This document shows, in pieces, positions 1-6,952 of a stretch of DNA of 10,141 nt. A model generated the notes under the pieces. It did no database searches, had not been told where the DNA came from, and saw only the letters and a program-made list of their open reading frames with translations. Position 1 is the first letter of the stretch; the number at the start of each line of letters is the position of its first letter. Both the position numbers and the translations under genes were made by a program. Origin of the DNA: Ilumatobacteraceae bacterium (GTDB lineage: Bacteria > Actinomycetota > Acidimicrobiia > Acidimicrobiales > Ilumatobacteraceae). The stretch covers positions 1 through 10,141 of the forward strand of contig JALRDI010000277.1 in the NCBI GenBank assembly GCA_023257035.1, in the 5' to 3' direction.

Positions 1-869
1 GAAGCGATCAGCGGGAACCGCCAGCGATCGGTACGAATCGTAATCAAGAAGAGCAGGGCCGTGAACAACGCAATCAATGTGAGCAAGGTCAACGCTGGCA
101 GTTCTGCGTTGACCACCGCGTACGTCGCACCTTGCACCACCCCACGGGTTTCATTGGTGAGATCAAACCGGCTCAGCCAGTAATCACCTGCTCGCAGCAC
201 CGCCAGAATCGCGAGCAGCACCGCCATATGAACCTTGGTTGCCTGGCGGACGGTCGGCATGGCTCCAGCGAACAGCACTGCGCCGTTCAACACGTGCGTA
301 ATCGCCGTGATGACAATGACGAGCAGCAACGCAGCAAACAGCCAGTCAGAAACGAAGCTGATCAGGGGAAGCCGGAAGACGTAAAAGCCGACATCAGCAC
401 CAAATTGCGGATCGGTGACGCCGAAGTCTTTCGAATTTCTAAACAGCAAAAGGTCTTGCCACTGCTGTGCCGCAGGCAACGACACCAGAATTCCGAGAAG
501 TGCCGCAACGCCATAACGAACGAGCCGCATACGTCGACCAAACACCTCGTGAAAGCGCTGCACAACCGGCGGAACATTGCTTTCCAGGCGAACGGGAGCG
601 GTTCGATCGGCGACCCACAGGTTGATCCATCCGAGCAGCAAGAACACGAGCAGGCAACCTGCGAACATCGTCAGCTTCGCAGTGAGTTGACCCCAGAAAA
701 TGTCACTTCGCCCGAGAGCGCGGTGCCACAACAAATCAATCCAAAATGACGCAATACCGCGCCCAAAAATGAGAATAAAAAAGGCCAGGGCTCCAACGAT
801 GATGAGCGCTACTCGTCCATTGAACGCTCGTTGGGCTGGCCGGCGGGGGATTTCCGACTCGGGTCGCAT
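1..869 (-). CDS. UPF0182 family multipass membrane protein (3' end beyond window)
   Basis: The first 289 residues of a large membrane protein of the UPF0182 (COG1615) family, translated by hand from ATG at 869-867; the gene runs off the left edge. Full-length members have roughly 900-1000 residues, so about two thirds is missing. The N-terminal multi-TM region is visible, with hydrophobic segments near residues 19-37, 63-86, 119-133, 170-196, 212-226 and 256-278. Family-typical stretches are WIDLLWHRAL (43-52), QQWQDLLLFRNSKDFG (135-150), DPQFGADVGFYVFRLP (153-168) and VQGATYAVVNAELPAL (245-260). No biochemical function is established for the family. The start follows the DivIVA-like gene's stop by 11 bp, implying one transcript. 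A purine tract GGAGGGA abuts the ATG, closer than a normal Shine-Dalgarno. No in-frame alternative start lies between the preceding in-frame stop and this ATG. Family call is strong; role is unknown. Confidence 0.93.
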   Translation of the reverse strand, partial: MRPESEIPRRPAQRAFNGRVALIIVGALAFFILIFGRGIASFWIDLLWHRALGRSDIFWGQLTAKLTMFAGCLLVFLLLGWINLWVADRTAPVRLESNVPPVVQRFHEVFGRRMRLVRYGVAALLGILVSLPAAQQWQDLLLFRNSKDFGVTDPQFGADVGFYVFRLPLISFVSDWLFAALLLVIVITAITHVLNGAVLFAGAMPTVRQATKVHMAVLLAILAVLRAGDYWLSRFDLTNETRGVVQGATYAVVNAELPALTLLTLIALFTALLFLITIRTDRWRFPLIA

Positions 870-876
870 TCCCTCC
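870..876 (-). promoter_or_regulatory. Purine-rich ribosome-binding tract abutting the UPF0182 start
   Basis: Read on the minus strand the tract is GGAGGGA, ending immediately before the ATG at 869. The anti-SD match is good but the spacing is almost zero, so it may act by capturing ribosomes that have just terminated at the upstream stop (TAG, 883-881) rather than as a standard Shine-Dalgarno. It still supports ATG 869 as the start. Confidence 0.5.
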
Positions 877-880
877 GAGA

Positions 881-2233
881 CTAGTCGTCAACGAGAACGA
901 GTTCGCATCGACATCCAAGATGTCCGGGCGGAATCTCTACCCCTGTCGGAAACTCCGACCCGAGCACAACGGCGCCAGCAAGCGTGTTGTCCTCACATTC
1001 GGCACACGGGCGATCACCAACAGCCGCCACCCATCGCACCTTTGTCCCAGGTGCCGCTGACGAACGCTGCGCTGTTGCATACGCAACTGCCATGGCCTCA
1101 AACAGCACTGACTCGATCTGTTCACCCTTCAGCGCGCGATAGATCGCTCGTACCGACTTCACCTTCGCGTGTTGATCATCACCAGAATCCTTCGCTGCTT
1201 GCACAACTTGGCCTCTCACAACTGACAACAATTGCTCATCAACGAGGGCATCGGCGGCGGCGCAGGCACCTTCACCATCGGCGAGATCAGCACAGACACT
1301 TGCGGCACCTGCCTCTGAAGCAGCAGTGAACGCGGATGCCATCAACTTTGCATGGCGCTTGCGATACGCAGCTGGCCCGGGCAGTGGAGTTCGGCGCTTC
1401 TTCTCATCGTCGCCGTCAAGCGCCGCAAGCACTGTGTCGAGCTCATCATCAAATGCTTTTTTTACCGAGCGGACAAGACTGGCCAGTTCATCGCCAATCA
1501 CTTCATCTCGGCGAGGAATCGAGATTCCTTCAGCATCGAGTTCGTCATCAACTGCGACTTGCCGGCCCGGAAACAACGGAACGACCTCAGCGGATGGGCC
1601 GTCATCGGAGACATCATCCGCTTCCGAGGAGCTCCCATCAAGATCGCGCTTTGGCGTCGAGCCCTCACCGAGCACATCGCTCACTGCCTCAGATGCAGTT
1701 GTCGACATCGCTTCGATCGATGCAACATCTGCGGCGATCGATTGTGGATCGAGTACGGCCACGACATCGGCGGCCAACGCTCGAGCACGATCAAATTGCT
1801 CGGCAAGACGCCGCTGATGCAACTCAGTTTCTTCCGCCCACAGACGCGCCGATTCTCGTAGGCGAGCAATTTTCATATTCGCCTGTTCAACGTGGCGATC
1901 GGCCTCTTCGACAATTTCACGTAAACGAGCACGCATTTCTGCACGCTCAACTCGCGTTTCCTCCCGCGCCGAGACGAGCGTCCGAGCTTTCTCTTCTCCA
2001 AGAATCTCAAGCAGAACCTCATCTTCCATTTCGGAAAGATTGACAGCACGCTGTTCCGCCTCAGAAAGCTCCTTCGTGAGCCGGCGGTTTTCGTCGGCAA
2101 GGGTCTGCATTTCAGCTGCGACTGCGACAAGAAATGCTTTGACCTTGTCTTGCTCGAAACCCTTTCGCGACGTCGGGAAGGTGGCCTTTGAAATCGAGTC
2201 AGGGGACGATGGGTTGGGGGTAGACGCGTCCAT
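881..2233 (-). CDS. DivIVA-like coiled-coil protein with C-terminal MuF/gp7-like cysteine domain
   Basis: A 450-residue cytoplasmic protein with no signal peptide or TM segment. Residues 19-52 resemble the DivIVA N-terminal segment (FPTSRKGFEQDKVKAFL, then a helix). Residues about 45-160 are charged and heptad-like, a probable long coiled coil. Residues about 190-235 form an acidic Ser/Asp-rich linker. Residues about 245-390 are helical. The last 50 residues carry VGDRPCAEC (405-413) and IPPGHLGCRCEL (434-445), giving C410, C413, H438, C441 and C443. This matches the CxxC...PxHxxCRC ending of phage Mu F / SPP1 gp7-type minor head proteins. DivIVA proteins recruit partners to curved membrane; the role of a MuF-like tail in one is unknown. 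The gene sits between the PDZ/Lon-C gene (50 bp upstream) and the UPF0182 gene (11 bp downstream). The N-terminal call is fairly sure; the C-terminal homology rests on motif reading. Confidence 0.83.
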   Translation of the reverse strand: MDASTPNPSSPDSISKATFPTSRKGFEQDKVKAFLVAVAAEMQTLADENRRLTKELSEAEQRAVNLSEMEDEVLLEILGEEKARTLVSAREETRVERAEMRARLREIVEEADRHVEQANMKIARLRESARLWAEETELHQRRLAEQFDRARALAADVVAVLDPQSIAADVASIEAMSTTASEAVSDVLGEGSTPKRDLDGSSSEADDVSDDGPSAEVVPLFPGRQVAVDDELDAEGISIPRRDEVIGDELASLVRSVKKAFDDELDTVLAALDGDDEKKRRTPLPGPAAYRKRHAKLMASAFTAASEAGAASVCADLADGEGACAAADALVDEQLLSVVRGQVVQAAKDSGDDQHAKVKSVRAIYRALKGEQIESVLFEAMAVAYATAQRSSAAPGTKVRWVAAVGDRPCAECEDNTLAGAVVLGSEFPTGVEIPPGHLGCRCELVLVDD

Positions 2234-2239
2234 GCCCCG

Positions 2240-2245
2240 AGAGTA
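2240..2245 (-). promoter_or_regulatory. Possible -10 box for leaderless transcription of the DivIVA-like gene
   Basis: On the minus strand TACTCT (TANNNT type) lies 6 bases before the ATG at 2233. That spacing would start the RNA at or next to the start codon. No convincing -35 box or Shine-Dalgarno is seen. The gene could instead simply be read through from the PDZ/Lon-C gene. Confidence 0.35.
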
Positions 2246-2283
2246 GACAGCCGAAGAGACCCAGCGCTGTCACCCGAAACAAA

Positions 2284-3525
2284 TTATTCAGCCGAATGCT
2301 GCGGTCGGTCACCGCCAAAGGCAACAAGGGCGTCAATCGCCTCGTCTAGGGTTGAAACCGAGACGATCTCGAGGCCAGGCGCAGCTGCTCTTGCCGCAGC
2401 AATCTGTTCCTCCCCCTGTTGTGCGGGCACGAGGAATAACTCAACGCCGGCCTGTTTCACCGCCGATGCCTTTTGGGTCAACCCGCCGATCGGGCCAACC
2501 GACCCGTCGAGATCGATGGTTCCTGTGACAGCAACCTTGCGACCTCCAGTGAGTTCTCCTTCAGAGAGCCCATCGATCAATGTCAATGTGAAGGCAAGCC
2601 CGGCTGAAGGCCCACCGATTGATCCGGTGTCGATCGTGATATCGAAAGGCAACTCGACCCGACGGGTATCGAAAGGCAAGAACCCGACAATTGTTCGCTC
2701 TGGATCATCGGTCGCCGACGTCAGTTCGACATCAACGTCAAACTCTCCCTCGCCTCGACGCTCAACAGTCAGCGTGATGACATCACCGGGTTGTTTCCCC
2801 TCTAAAACCTCCAAGAGATCACCGACACTGCCCAACTCGACGCCGTCGGCGACGAGTAGACGATCTCCTGGGTCAAGAACCTCGTCAGATGGTGGCCAAC
2901 GAACACACGAGCCCGAATCTGAAAACTCGAGACAGGCAATCTCAGAAATCAAAACATCACCGGGAAGAATCGTGGCGTCGAAACCCAACCAACTCAGCGC
3001 AACAAACTGGGCGACCTCCTCCGAGGTGCGCATCTGCTCGAGTGAGAACACACGACGTTGTTCTGCTGTTTGGAAACCGAACTTGTCTTCTTCAGTCATC
3101 ATCTGCACTGCAAGTTCATCTCGCCCAACCCACCACGACAGCACCGACTGTGGAGGCTCGGTGATGGTGACGAGCATGAAGTCGCCCTCTGCAGAAAACA
3201 CCTCAGGTGCAGGTTCGTCACTTCCCTCTCGTTCTCCCACCACAAGTCGATCACCGATCGGCTGCGCGGAACCCGGCACCCGCGCATATGGCGCAGGCTG
3301 TAACTCGTTCAGGCGCTCATTCATTTCACGGGCAACAAATGACGACGGAATCAACGCGGTCGCTGCGATCACCACCACCGAGAGCATCGAGAGAGCAGCG
3401 AGCGGGACCGCCCACCAGCGATGCCGTCGAGAAGGAAACATTGGATCGGCACCAACTAACCCGTTCATCGGCGACGACAGATTCACATCTGGTGGGGGGA
3501 GTAAGTTTGCGTCAGAGCTTTCCAT
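2284..3525 (-). CDS. Membrane-anchored PDZ + Lon-type (S16) serine protease, YlbL family
   Basis: A 413-residue protein when started at ATG 3525. Residues 37-60 form a single TM anchor after a short basic segment (PSRRHRWW), placing the rest outside the membrane. Residues about 185-265 form a PDZ-like domain (LPGDVLISEI, then DPGDRLLVADG). Residues about 285-400 are the Lon C-terminal proteolytic domain. The Ser-Lys dyad is visible: S307 in GGPSAGLAF and K352 in GGLTQKASAVKQAG, 45 residues apart, close to the 43 of E. coli Lon. It lacks the Lon ATPase, as expected for this family, and probably cleaves envelope proteins. Rv3194c of M. tuberculosis is the comparable gene and also precedes a UPF0182 gene. 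C198 and C207 in the PDZ region could form a disulfide. The start is uncertain: ATG 3525 overlaps the divergent gene's start, and ATGs at 3468 or 3441 would still keep the anchor. Confidence 0.92.
   Translation of the reverse strand: MESSDANLLPPPDVNLSSPMNGLVGADPMFPSRRHRWWAVPLAALSMLSVVVIAATALIPSSFVAREMNERLNELQPAPYARVPGSAQPIGDRLVVGEREGSDEPAPEVFSAEGDFMLVTITEPPQSVLSWWVGRDELAVQMMTEEDKFGFQTAEQRRVFSLEQMRTSEEVAQFVALSWLGFDATILPGDVLISEIACLEFSDSGSCVRWPPSDEVLDPGDRLLVADGVELGSVGDLLEVLEGKQPGDVITLTVERRGEGEFDVDVELTSATDDPERTIVGFLPFDTRRVELPFDITIDTGSIGGPSAGLAFTLTLIDGLSEGELTGGRKVAVTGTIDLDGSVGPIGGLTQKASAVKQAGVELFLVPAQQGEEQIAAARAAAPGLEIVSVSTLDEAIDALVAFGGDRPQHSAE
3502..3507 (+). promoter_or_regulatory. Possible -10 box for the small membrane protein/HEAT pair
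   Basis: TAAGTT (TANNNT type) lies 16 bases before the ATG at 3524 and would give a leader of about 10 bases. It is inside the N-terminal coding region of the divergent PDZ/Lon-C gene if that gene starts at 3525. No clear -35 box is seen, so this is only a candidate. Confidence 0.25.
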
Positions 3526-3862
3526 GAATTCTTCGTTTACTGTCGACCTACTCACGAGCCGTGCTGTCCTCATCGCCGTGTTCGCGCTGCTCGCGTTGTT
3601 ATTTGCCGGCTGGAGAAAGACTGCCAGAGCATCGACCAATTCGCCACGTCGAGTCTTGACACCGCTTGTGAATCGCTCTCCGAGCGGGGTTCCCGTTGAG
3701 CAACAACCCCTCACGATGTATCGCCGGCCGGGTATTACCCATCGGCTGATTTCTCTCGGGCTCGCCGGGGCAATCGCTGTTGTCGTCGGTGCCGTACTCG
3801 CCATTCTCATTTCGTTTGCCGCCGTCGCAAGCGTCATACGACTCACAGATCTTCTGGGCTGA
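3524..3862 (+). CDS. Small two-TM membrane protein, unknown function
   Basis: A 112-residue product that I do not recognise. It has a hydrophobic segment at about 14-30 (AVLIAVFALLALLFAGW), a basic Pro/Ser-rich middle (RKTARAS...SPRRV) and a second hydrophobic segment at about 76-105 with residues of Ala/Val/Ile/Leu type. The open frame continues upstream through the opposite strand of the protease gene, but that part is Ser/Pro-rich shadow sequence, so the first sensible start is ATG 3524. The case for a real gene is threefold: two clean TM segments in sequence with no other coding candidate, a stop (TGA 3860-3862) one base before the HEAT gene's ATG, and no other gene filling 3526-3863. Its ATG shares CATG with the divergent protease gene's ATG. 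There is no catalytic motif; it may serve as a membrane partner of the HEAT protein, which is an inference. Confidence 0.62.
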   Translation: MNSSFTVDLLTSRAVLIAVFALLALLFAGWRKTARASTNSPRRVLTPLVNRSPSGVPVEQQPLTMYRRPGITHRLISLGLAGAIAVVVGAVLAILISFAAVASVIRLTDLLG

Positions 3863-3863
3863 G

Positions 3864-4457
3864 ATGACATCAGACGAATTACTCTCACTGCGCCGAACAG
3901 TTGTCGTGCTCGGTCATCAAGGCGATGAACCCTCAGTTCGGCCGATGTTGCAACACCACGACTCGATCGTTCGCGAACTTGCACTGGGGGCGCTCCATCG
4001 TATGGGTGCACTGACGGGAGACGACCTTGCCAACGCAGTTGCCGATGCGGCGCTCCTGGTTCGCCGACGGGCGGCCGAGCTCAGTGCGGGCTATCCGACG
4101 GTCAACCTTGCTCCGCTCCTCGCCGATAATGAACCAGTCGTCGTTGAGATGGCGATCTGGGCATATGGTGAGCGGGAAGACGTCGATGACAACATTCTTG
4201 AGACCATCATCTCTCTCACTACCGACCACGACGATGCCCTCGTTCGCGAGGCTGGCGCCGCCGCCCTTGGGGCAATCGGAGATGAACGTGGCGTACCGGC
4301 AATCCTCGCAGCCTGCAGCGATAAGCCAGCGGTGCGACGACGCGCGGTACTCGCACTTGCTCCGTTCTCGGGGTCTGAAGTTGAAGCGGCAATTGATGCC
4401 GCCCTCAGCGATCGTGATTGGCAGGTTCGCCAATCAGCCGAAGACCTCAGACGCTGA
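3864..4457 (+). CDS. HEAT-repeat protein
   Basis: A 197-residue soluble protein made almost wholly of paired helices typical of HEAT/PBS-lyase-like repeats. Clear units are HHDSIVRELALGALHRMG (31-48), ALVREAGAAALGAIGDERG (125-143), KPAVRRRAVLALAP (154-167) and DRDWQVRQSAEDL (183-195), each with the expected D-x-VR-x-x-A pattern. Such solenoids act as protein-binding scaffolds; nothing here suggests an enzyme. The frame is open further upstream, but ATG 3864 is chosen because it lies one base after the small membrane protein's stop (TGA-G-ATG), the geometry of translational coupling. The 3' end overlaps the convergent MMPL gene's 3' end by 11 bp. It may regulate or organise the small membrane partner; this is inference only. 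Confidence 0.85.
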   Translation: MTSDELLSLRRTVVVLGHQGDEPSVRPMLQHHDSIVRELALGALHRMGALTGDDLANAVADAALLVRRRAAELSAGYPTVNLAPLLADNEPVVVEMAIWAYGEREDVDDNILETIISLTTDHDDALVREAGAAALGAIGDERGVPAILAACSDKPAVRRRAVLALAPFSGSEVEAAIDAALSDRDWQVRQSAEDLRR

Positions 4458-6798
4458 GCGGCTCGCGATCAGCATCTGACTCTGACGAATCTTCTACTTG
4501 CGCAGAAGCCGTTGATCCGGCGTGCGATTCACCTTCAACGTTGAGTTTCGGAAGCACGCGATCAAGCCACTGAGGAATCCACCAGTTACCTCGACCAAGC
4601 AATGCCATCGTCGCAGGCACCAGCAACATTCGGACGAGTGTTGCGTCGAGCAACACCGCAACTGCAAGTCCGACACCGAAGAGTTTCACGATGCGATCAT
4701 CTTCAAGAAGGAATGCTCCGAAGACCACGACCATGATCGCAGCAGCCGCGGAAATAACTCGAGCGGTTGCCGCAAGTCCGTCGGCCACAGAGTTGGTGGG
4801 GTCTCCAGTGCGGTCGTATTCCTCTTTGACTCGAGAGAGCAAGAACACCTCGTAGTCCATCGAAAGACCGAAGACAATTGCAAACAACATGAGCGGGACG
4901 AACGGCTCAATCGGTGCAGGCTCAACACCGAACACCGATGAGAACCAACCCCACTGGAAGATTGCCACTGCCACGCCATATGCCGACGCAATCGACAACA
5001 CATTCATCAACACGGCCTTCAACGGCACGAGCACAGAGCGGAACACCATCATCAACAACAAGAACGACACGCCGAGAACAGCACCAAAGAACACGAAAAT
5101 TCGGCTTGCCATATACGCCGTGAAGTCAATGTTTGATGCGGCAGCACCCGTCACGCTTGCGGTGATACCCGAGCCCGACAACGCTGACGGAAGCACCTCT
5201 TCACGAAGGCGTTCAACTGTCGCCGCTGTTGCTTCATCTTGAGGTGATGATGTTGGGATGACCTGAATGATCCAGGCCTCTGACTCAGCCGGGTTCGCCA
5301 TATCGTTCGGGAACGGCGGGGCAACTCGATCAATGCCAGCGTCAGATGCGAGCGACGTTGCGAGACCCTGGACGTAAGCGATATCACCGGGTTCACTTGT
5401 CTCAAGTGCGACAAGAAGCGGACCGTTGAATCCGGGACCAAATCCTTCGGCGATCAGGTCGTAAGCACGGCGAGCTGGGGTCTCTTCAGAGAAGTTGCCT
5501 TCATCGGAAAATCCGAGACGAAGCGAGAGCACCGGCAAGGCAAGCAGCACGAGCACACCACCACCAAGTGCGGCATACAGCCACGGTTTGCGCTGGATCT
5601 GGCGGCTCCACCGGTACGAGGCGGTTTCGCGTAGCGGGCGTTCCCGTCGAGGAGGAACTTCCCTACGAAGAGGCCGAATTGCGATGCTGCCGAGCAGCGT
5701 CACGATGGCAAACACACCGCCGATTGCCGACAGAACCGGAATTCCAAGGCCGACGCCAAGCAGCGCTATCGCAATGCACCCTGCCGAGATAAGCCCGCGC
5801 CAGCGGGTTACTTCAACCTTTGAGTGGAACACGCCAAGAAGTGCCGGCACCAACGTGATTGATGCAATCAACGTCACCGCCACGGTCGCTGCTGCGGCGA
5901 TACCAAGACCTGCAACAAACTCAAGACCAACGGTGATCATGCCGAGAAGCGACAGCACAACGGTGATGCCAGCAAACACAACCGCTCGGCCTGCAGTGTT
6001 CAGCGAGCCTGCAGTCGCATCTTCAGGTGAGTAGCCGGCCCGAGTGAGTTCGCGGTAGCGCGTCACCATGAACAGGGCGTAGTCGATGCCAACACCGAGT
6101 CCGATCATGATGCCGATCAATGGAGCGAATTCAGGAATTGAAAGTCCGTGCGACATCAACGACACAACACCAAAACCGCCGGTGCCAACTCCTGCGAGAG
6201 CGACTGCAATTGGCAGACCCATCGCCATCACAGAACCAAACGCAACGATCAAAATGACGATTGCGAACGCAAGACCGATCATTTCTGATTCGGGAGGAGC
6301 GAACTCTGAGAACACAGCTCCACCGACTTCGACCGTCACCCCGTCGAGGGCAGGCACCATCTCTCTAATATCTGCACCGATTTCTGCGGCGGTGACCTGG
6401 TCAATATTGTTGGCAACGTTGACCTGAGCGAATGCAATCAGCCCGTCGGCAGAGATCTGACTCGCCCCCATTTGTGAGTAGGGGCTCACCACTCCAAGAC
6501 CGTCAATGGCATCGACTTCAGCAAAGAGCGCGGACATCTCGGCAACGACTTCAGGGTCATCAACACCCCGGTCTGATTGGAACACGATGTTGCCACCAAA
6601 GGCACTGCCCGAGCCCGGGAAGTACTCGTTCAGCACCGCGAAGCCCCTCGTACTTTCAGACTCAGGGGTTGAAAACTCACCCGAGAACGCAGCGCCGATT
6701 GCTCCGGCCATTGCATTGATGCCAAATAGCAGGACAATCCATGCAGCGATGACGAGCCGACCACGGCGGAATGCCCAGCGGGCAAGAGAGGAATACAT
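4447..6798 (-). CDS. MMPL/RND-family membrane transporter
   Basis: A 783-residue inner-membrane transporter of the MMPL (YdfJ-like) family, usually tied to proton-driven export of lipids or hydrophobic compounds. It has the duplicated RND layout: TM1 at about 14-36, an external domain 40-170, a TM bundle 172-322, TM7 at about 407-427, an external domain 430-565 and a TM bundle 567-735. Each bundle holds the expected acidic TM motif, GLGVGIDYALFMVTRYRE (D239, Y240) and GLSMDYEVFLLSRVKEEY (D648, Y649), which correspond to the proton-relay Asp-Tyr pairs of MmpL3-type proteins. Two extra hydrophobic segments at about 337-373 sit between the halves. The acidic C-terminal tail (755-783) is probably cytoplasmic. 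ATG 6798 gives the typical basic MMPL N-terminus; a GTG at 6843 would add 15 residues with no family resemblance. The gene stands alone, divergent from ogt. The substrate cannot be told from sequence. Confidence 0.95.
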   Translation of the reverse strand: MYSSLARWAFRRGRLVIAAWIVLLFGINAMAGAIGAAFSGEFSTPESESTRGFAVLNEYFPGSGSAFGGNIVFQSDRGVDDPEVVAEMSALFAEVDAIDGLGVVSPYSQMGASQISADGLIAFAQVNVANNIDQVTAAEIGADIREMVPALDGVTVEVGGAVFSEFAPPESEMIGLAFAIVILIVAFGSVMAMGLPIAVALAGVGTGGFGVVSLMSHGLSIPEFAPLIGIMIGLGVGIDYALFMVTRYRELTRAGYSPEDATAGSLNTAGRAVVFAGITVVLSLLGMITVGLEFVAGLGIAAAATVAVTLIASITLVPALLGVFHSKVEVTRWRGLISAGCIAIALLGVGLGIPVLSAIGGVFAIVTLLGSIAIRPLRREVPPRRERPLRETASYRWSRQIQRKPWLYAALGGGVLVLLALPVLSLRLGFSDEGNFSEETPARRAYDLIAEGFGPGFNGPLLVALETSEPGDIAYVQGLATSLASDAGIDRVAPPFPNDMANPAESEAWIIQVIPTSSPQDEATAATVERLREEVLPSALSGSGITASVTGAAASNIDFTAYMASRIFVFFGAVLGVSFLLLMMVFRSVLVPLKAVLMNVLSIASAYGVAVAIFQWGWFSSVFGVEPAPIEPFVPLMLFAIVFGLSMDYEVFLLSRVKEEYDRTGDPTNSVADGLAATARVISAAAAIMVVVFGAFLLEDDRIVKLFGVGLAVAVLLDATLVRMLLVPATMALLGRGNWWIPQWLDRVLPKLNVEGESHAGSTASAQVEDSSESDADREPLSV

Positions 6799-6952
6799 GT
6801 CGTTACAGCAACTTTCTTGGGGGTTTGCCACGATTGCGGCCACATAGTTCTAACGTCACACAAGGCTCATTCCATTCCAACCGGTGTTGTGACCATTGCC
6901 ACCAGCCGCAGCGCCAAGCTTCATCGTATTGACCGTGTGCGAGACTGATGCC
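6799..6952. promoter_or_regulatory. Divergent intergenic region between MMPL and ogt
   Basis: About 154 bases separate the two outward-facing starts, so promoters for both genes must lie here or nearby. I see no convincing -35/-10 pair, palindrome or riboswitch-like fold. TTAGAACTAT on the minus strand near 6846-6855 is a weak -10 candidate for the MMPL gene. Confidence 0.5.

Noticed and set aside
132..749. Plus-strand open frame of 205 codons
   Set aside because: It is antisense to the UPF0182 gene, whose family-specific motifs are clear; the product is His/Gln/Arg-rich with no fold signal.
1326..1817. Plus-strand Ser-rich open frame
   Set aside because: It is a low-complexity shadow of the DivIVA-like gene's acidic linker and coiled coil on the other strand.
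2516..3523. Long plus-strand open frame running into the small membrane protein
   Set aside because: It is antisense to the PDZ/Lon-C gene, which has clear catalytic motifs; the translated part is Ser/Pro/Thr-rich with no domain. Only the part from ATG 3524 was kept.
3526..4011. Upstream extension of the PDZ/Lon-C protein
   Set aside because: The added residues are Arg/Ala/Thr-rich, lack any family feature and lie antisense to the small membrane and HEAT genes.
6799..6843. GTG start adding 15 residues to the MMPL protein
   Set aside because: The added segment (with ESCCND) has no MMPL character, while ATG 6798 gives the usual basic N-terminus followed by TM1.
6896..6952. TTG start adding 19 residues to Ogt
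   Set aside because: The extension is not family-like and occupies the divergent promoter region; GTG 6953 gives the normal length.
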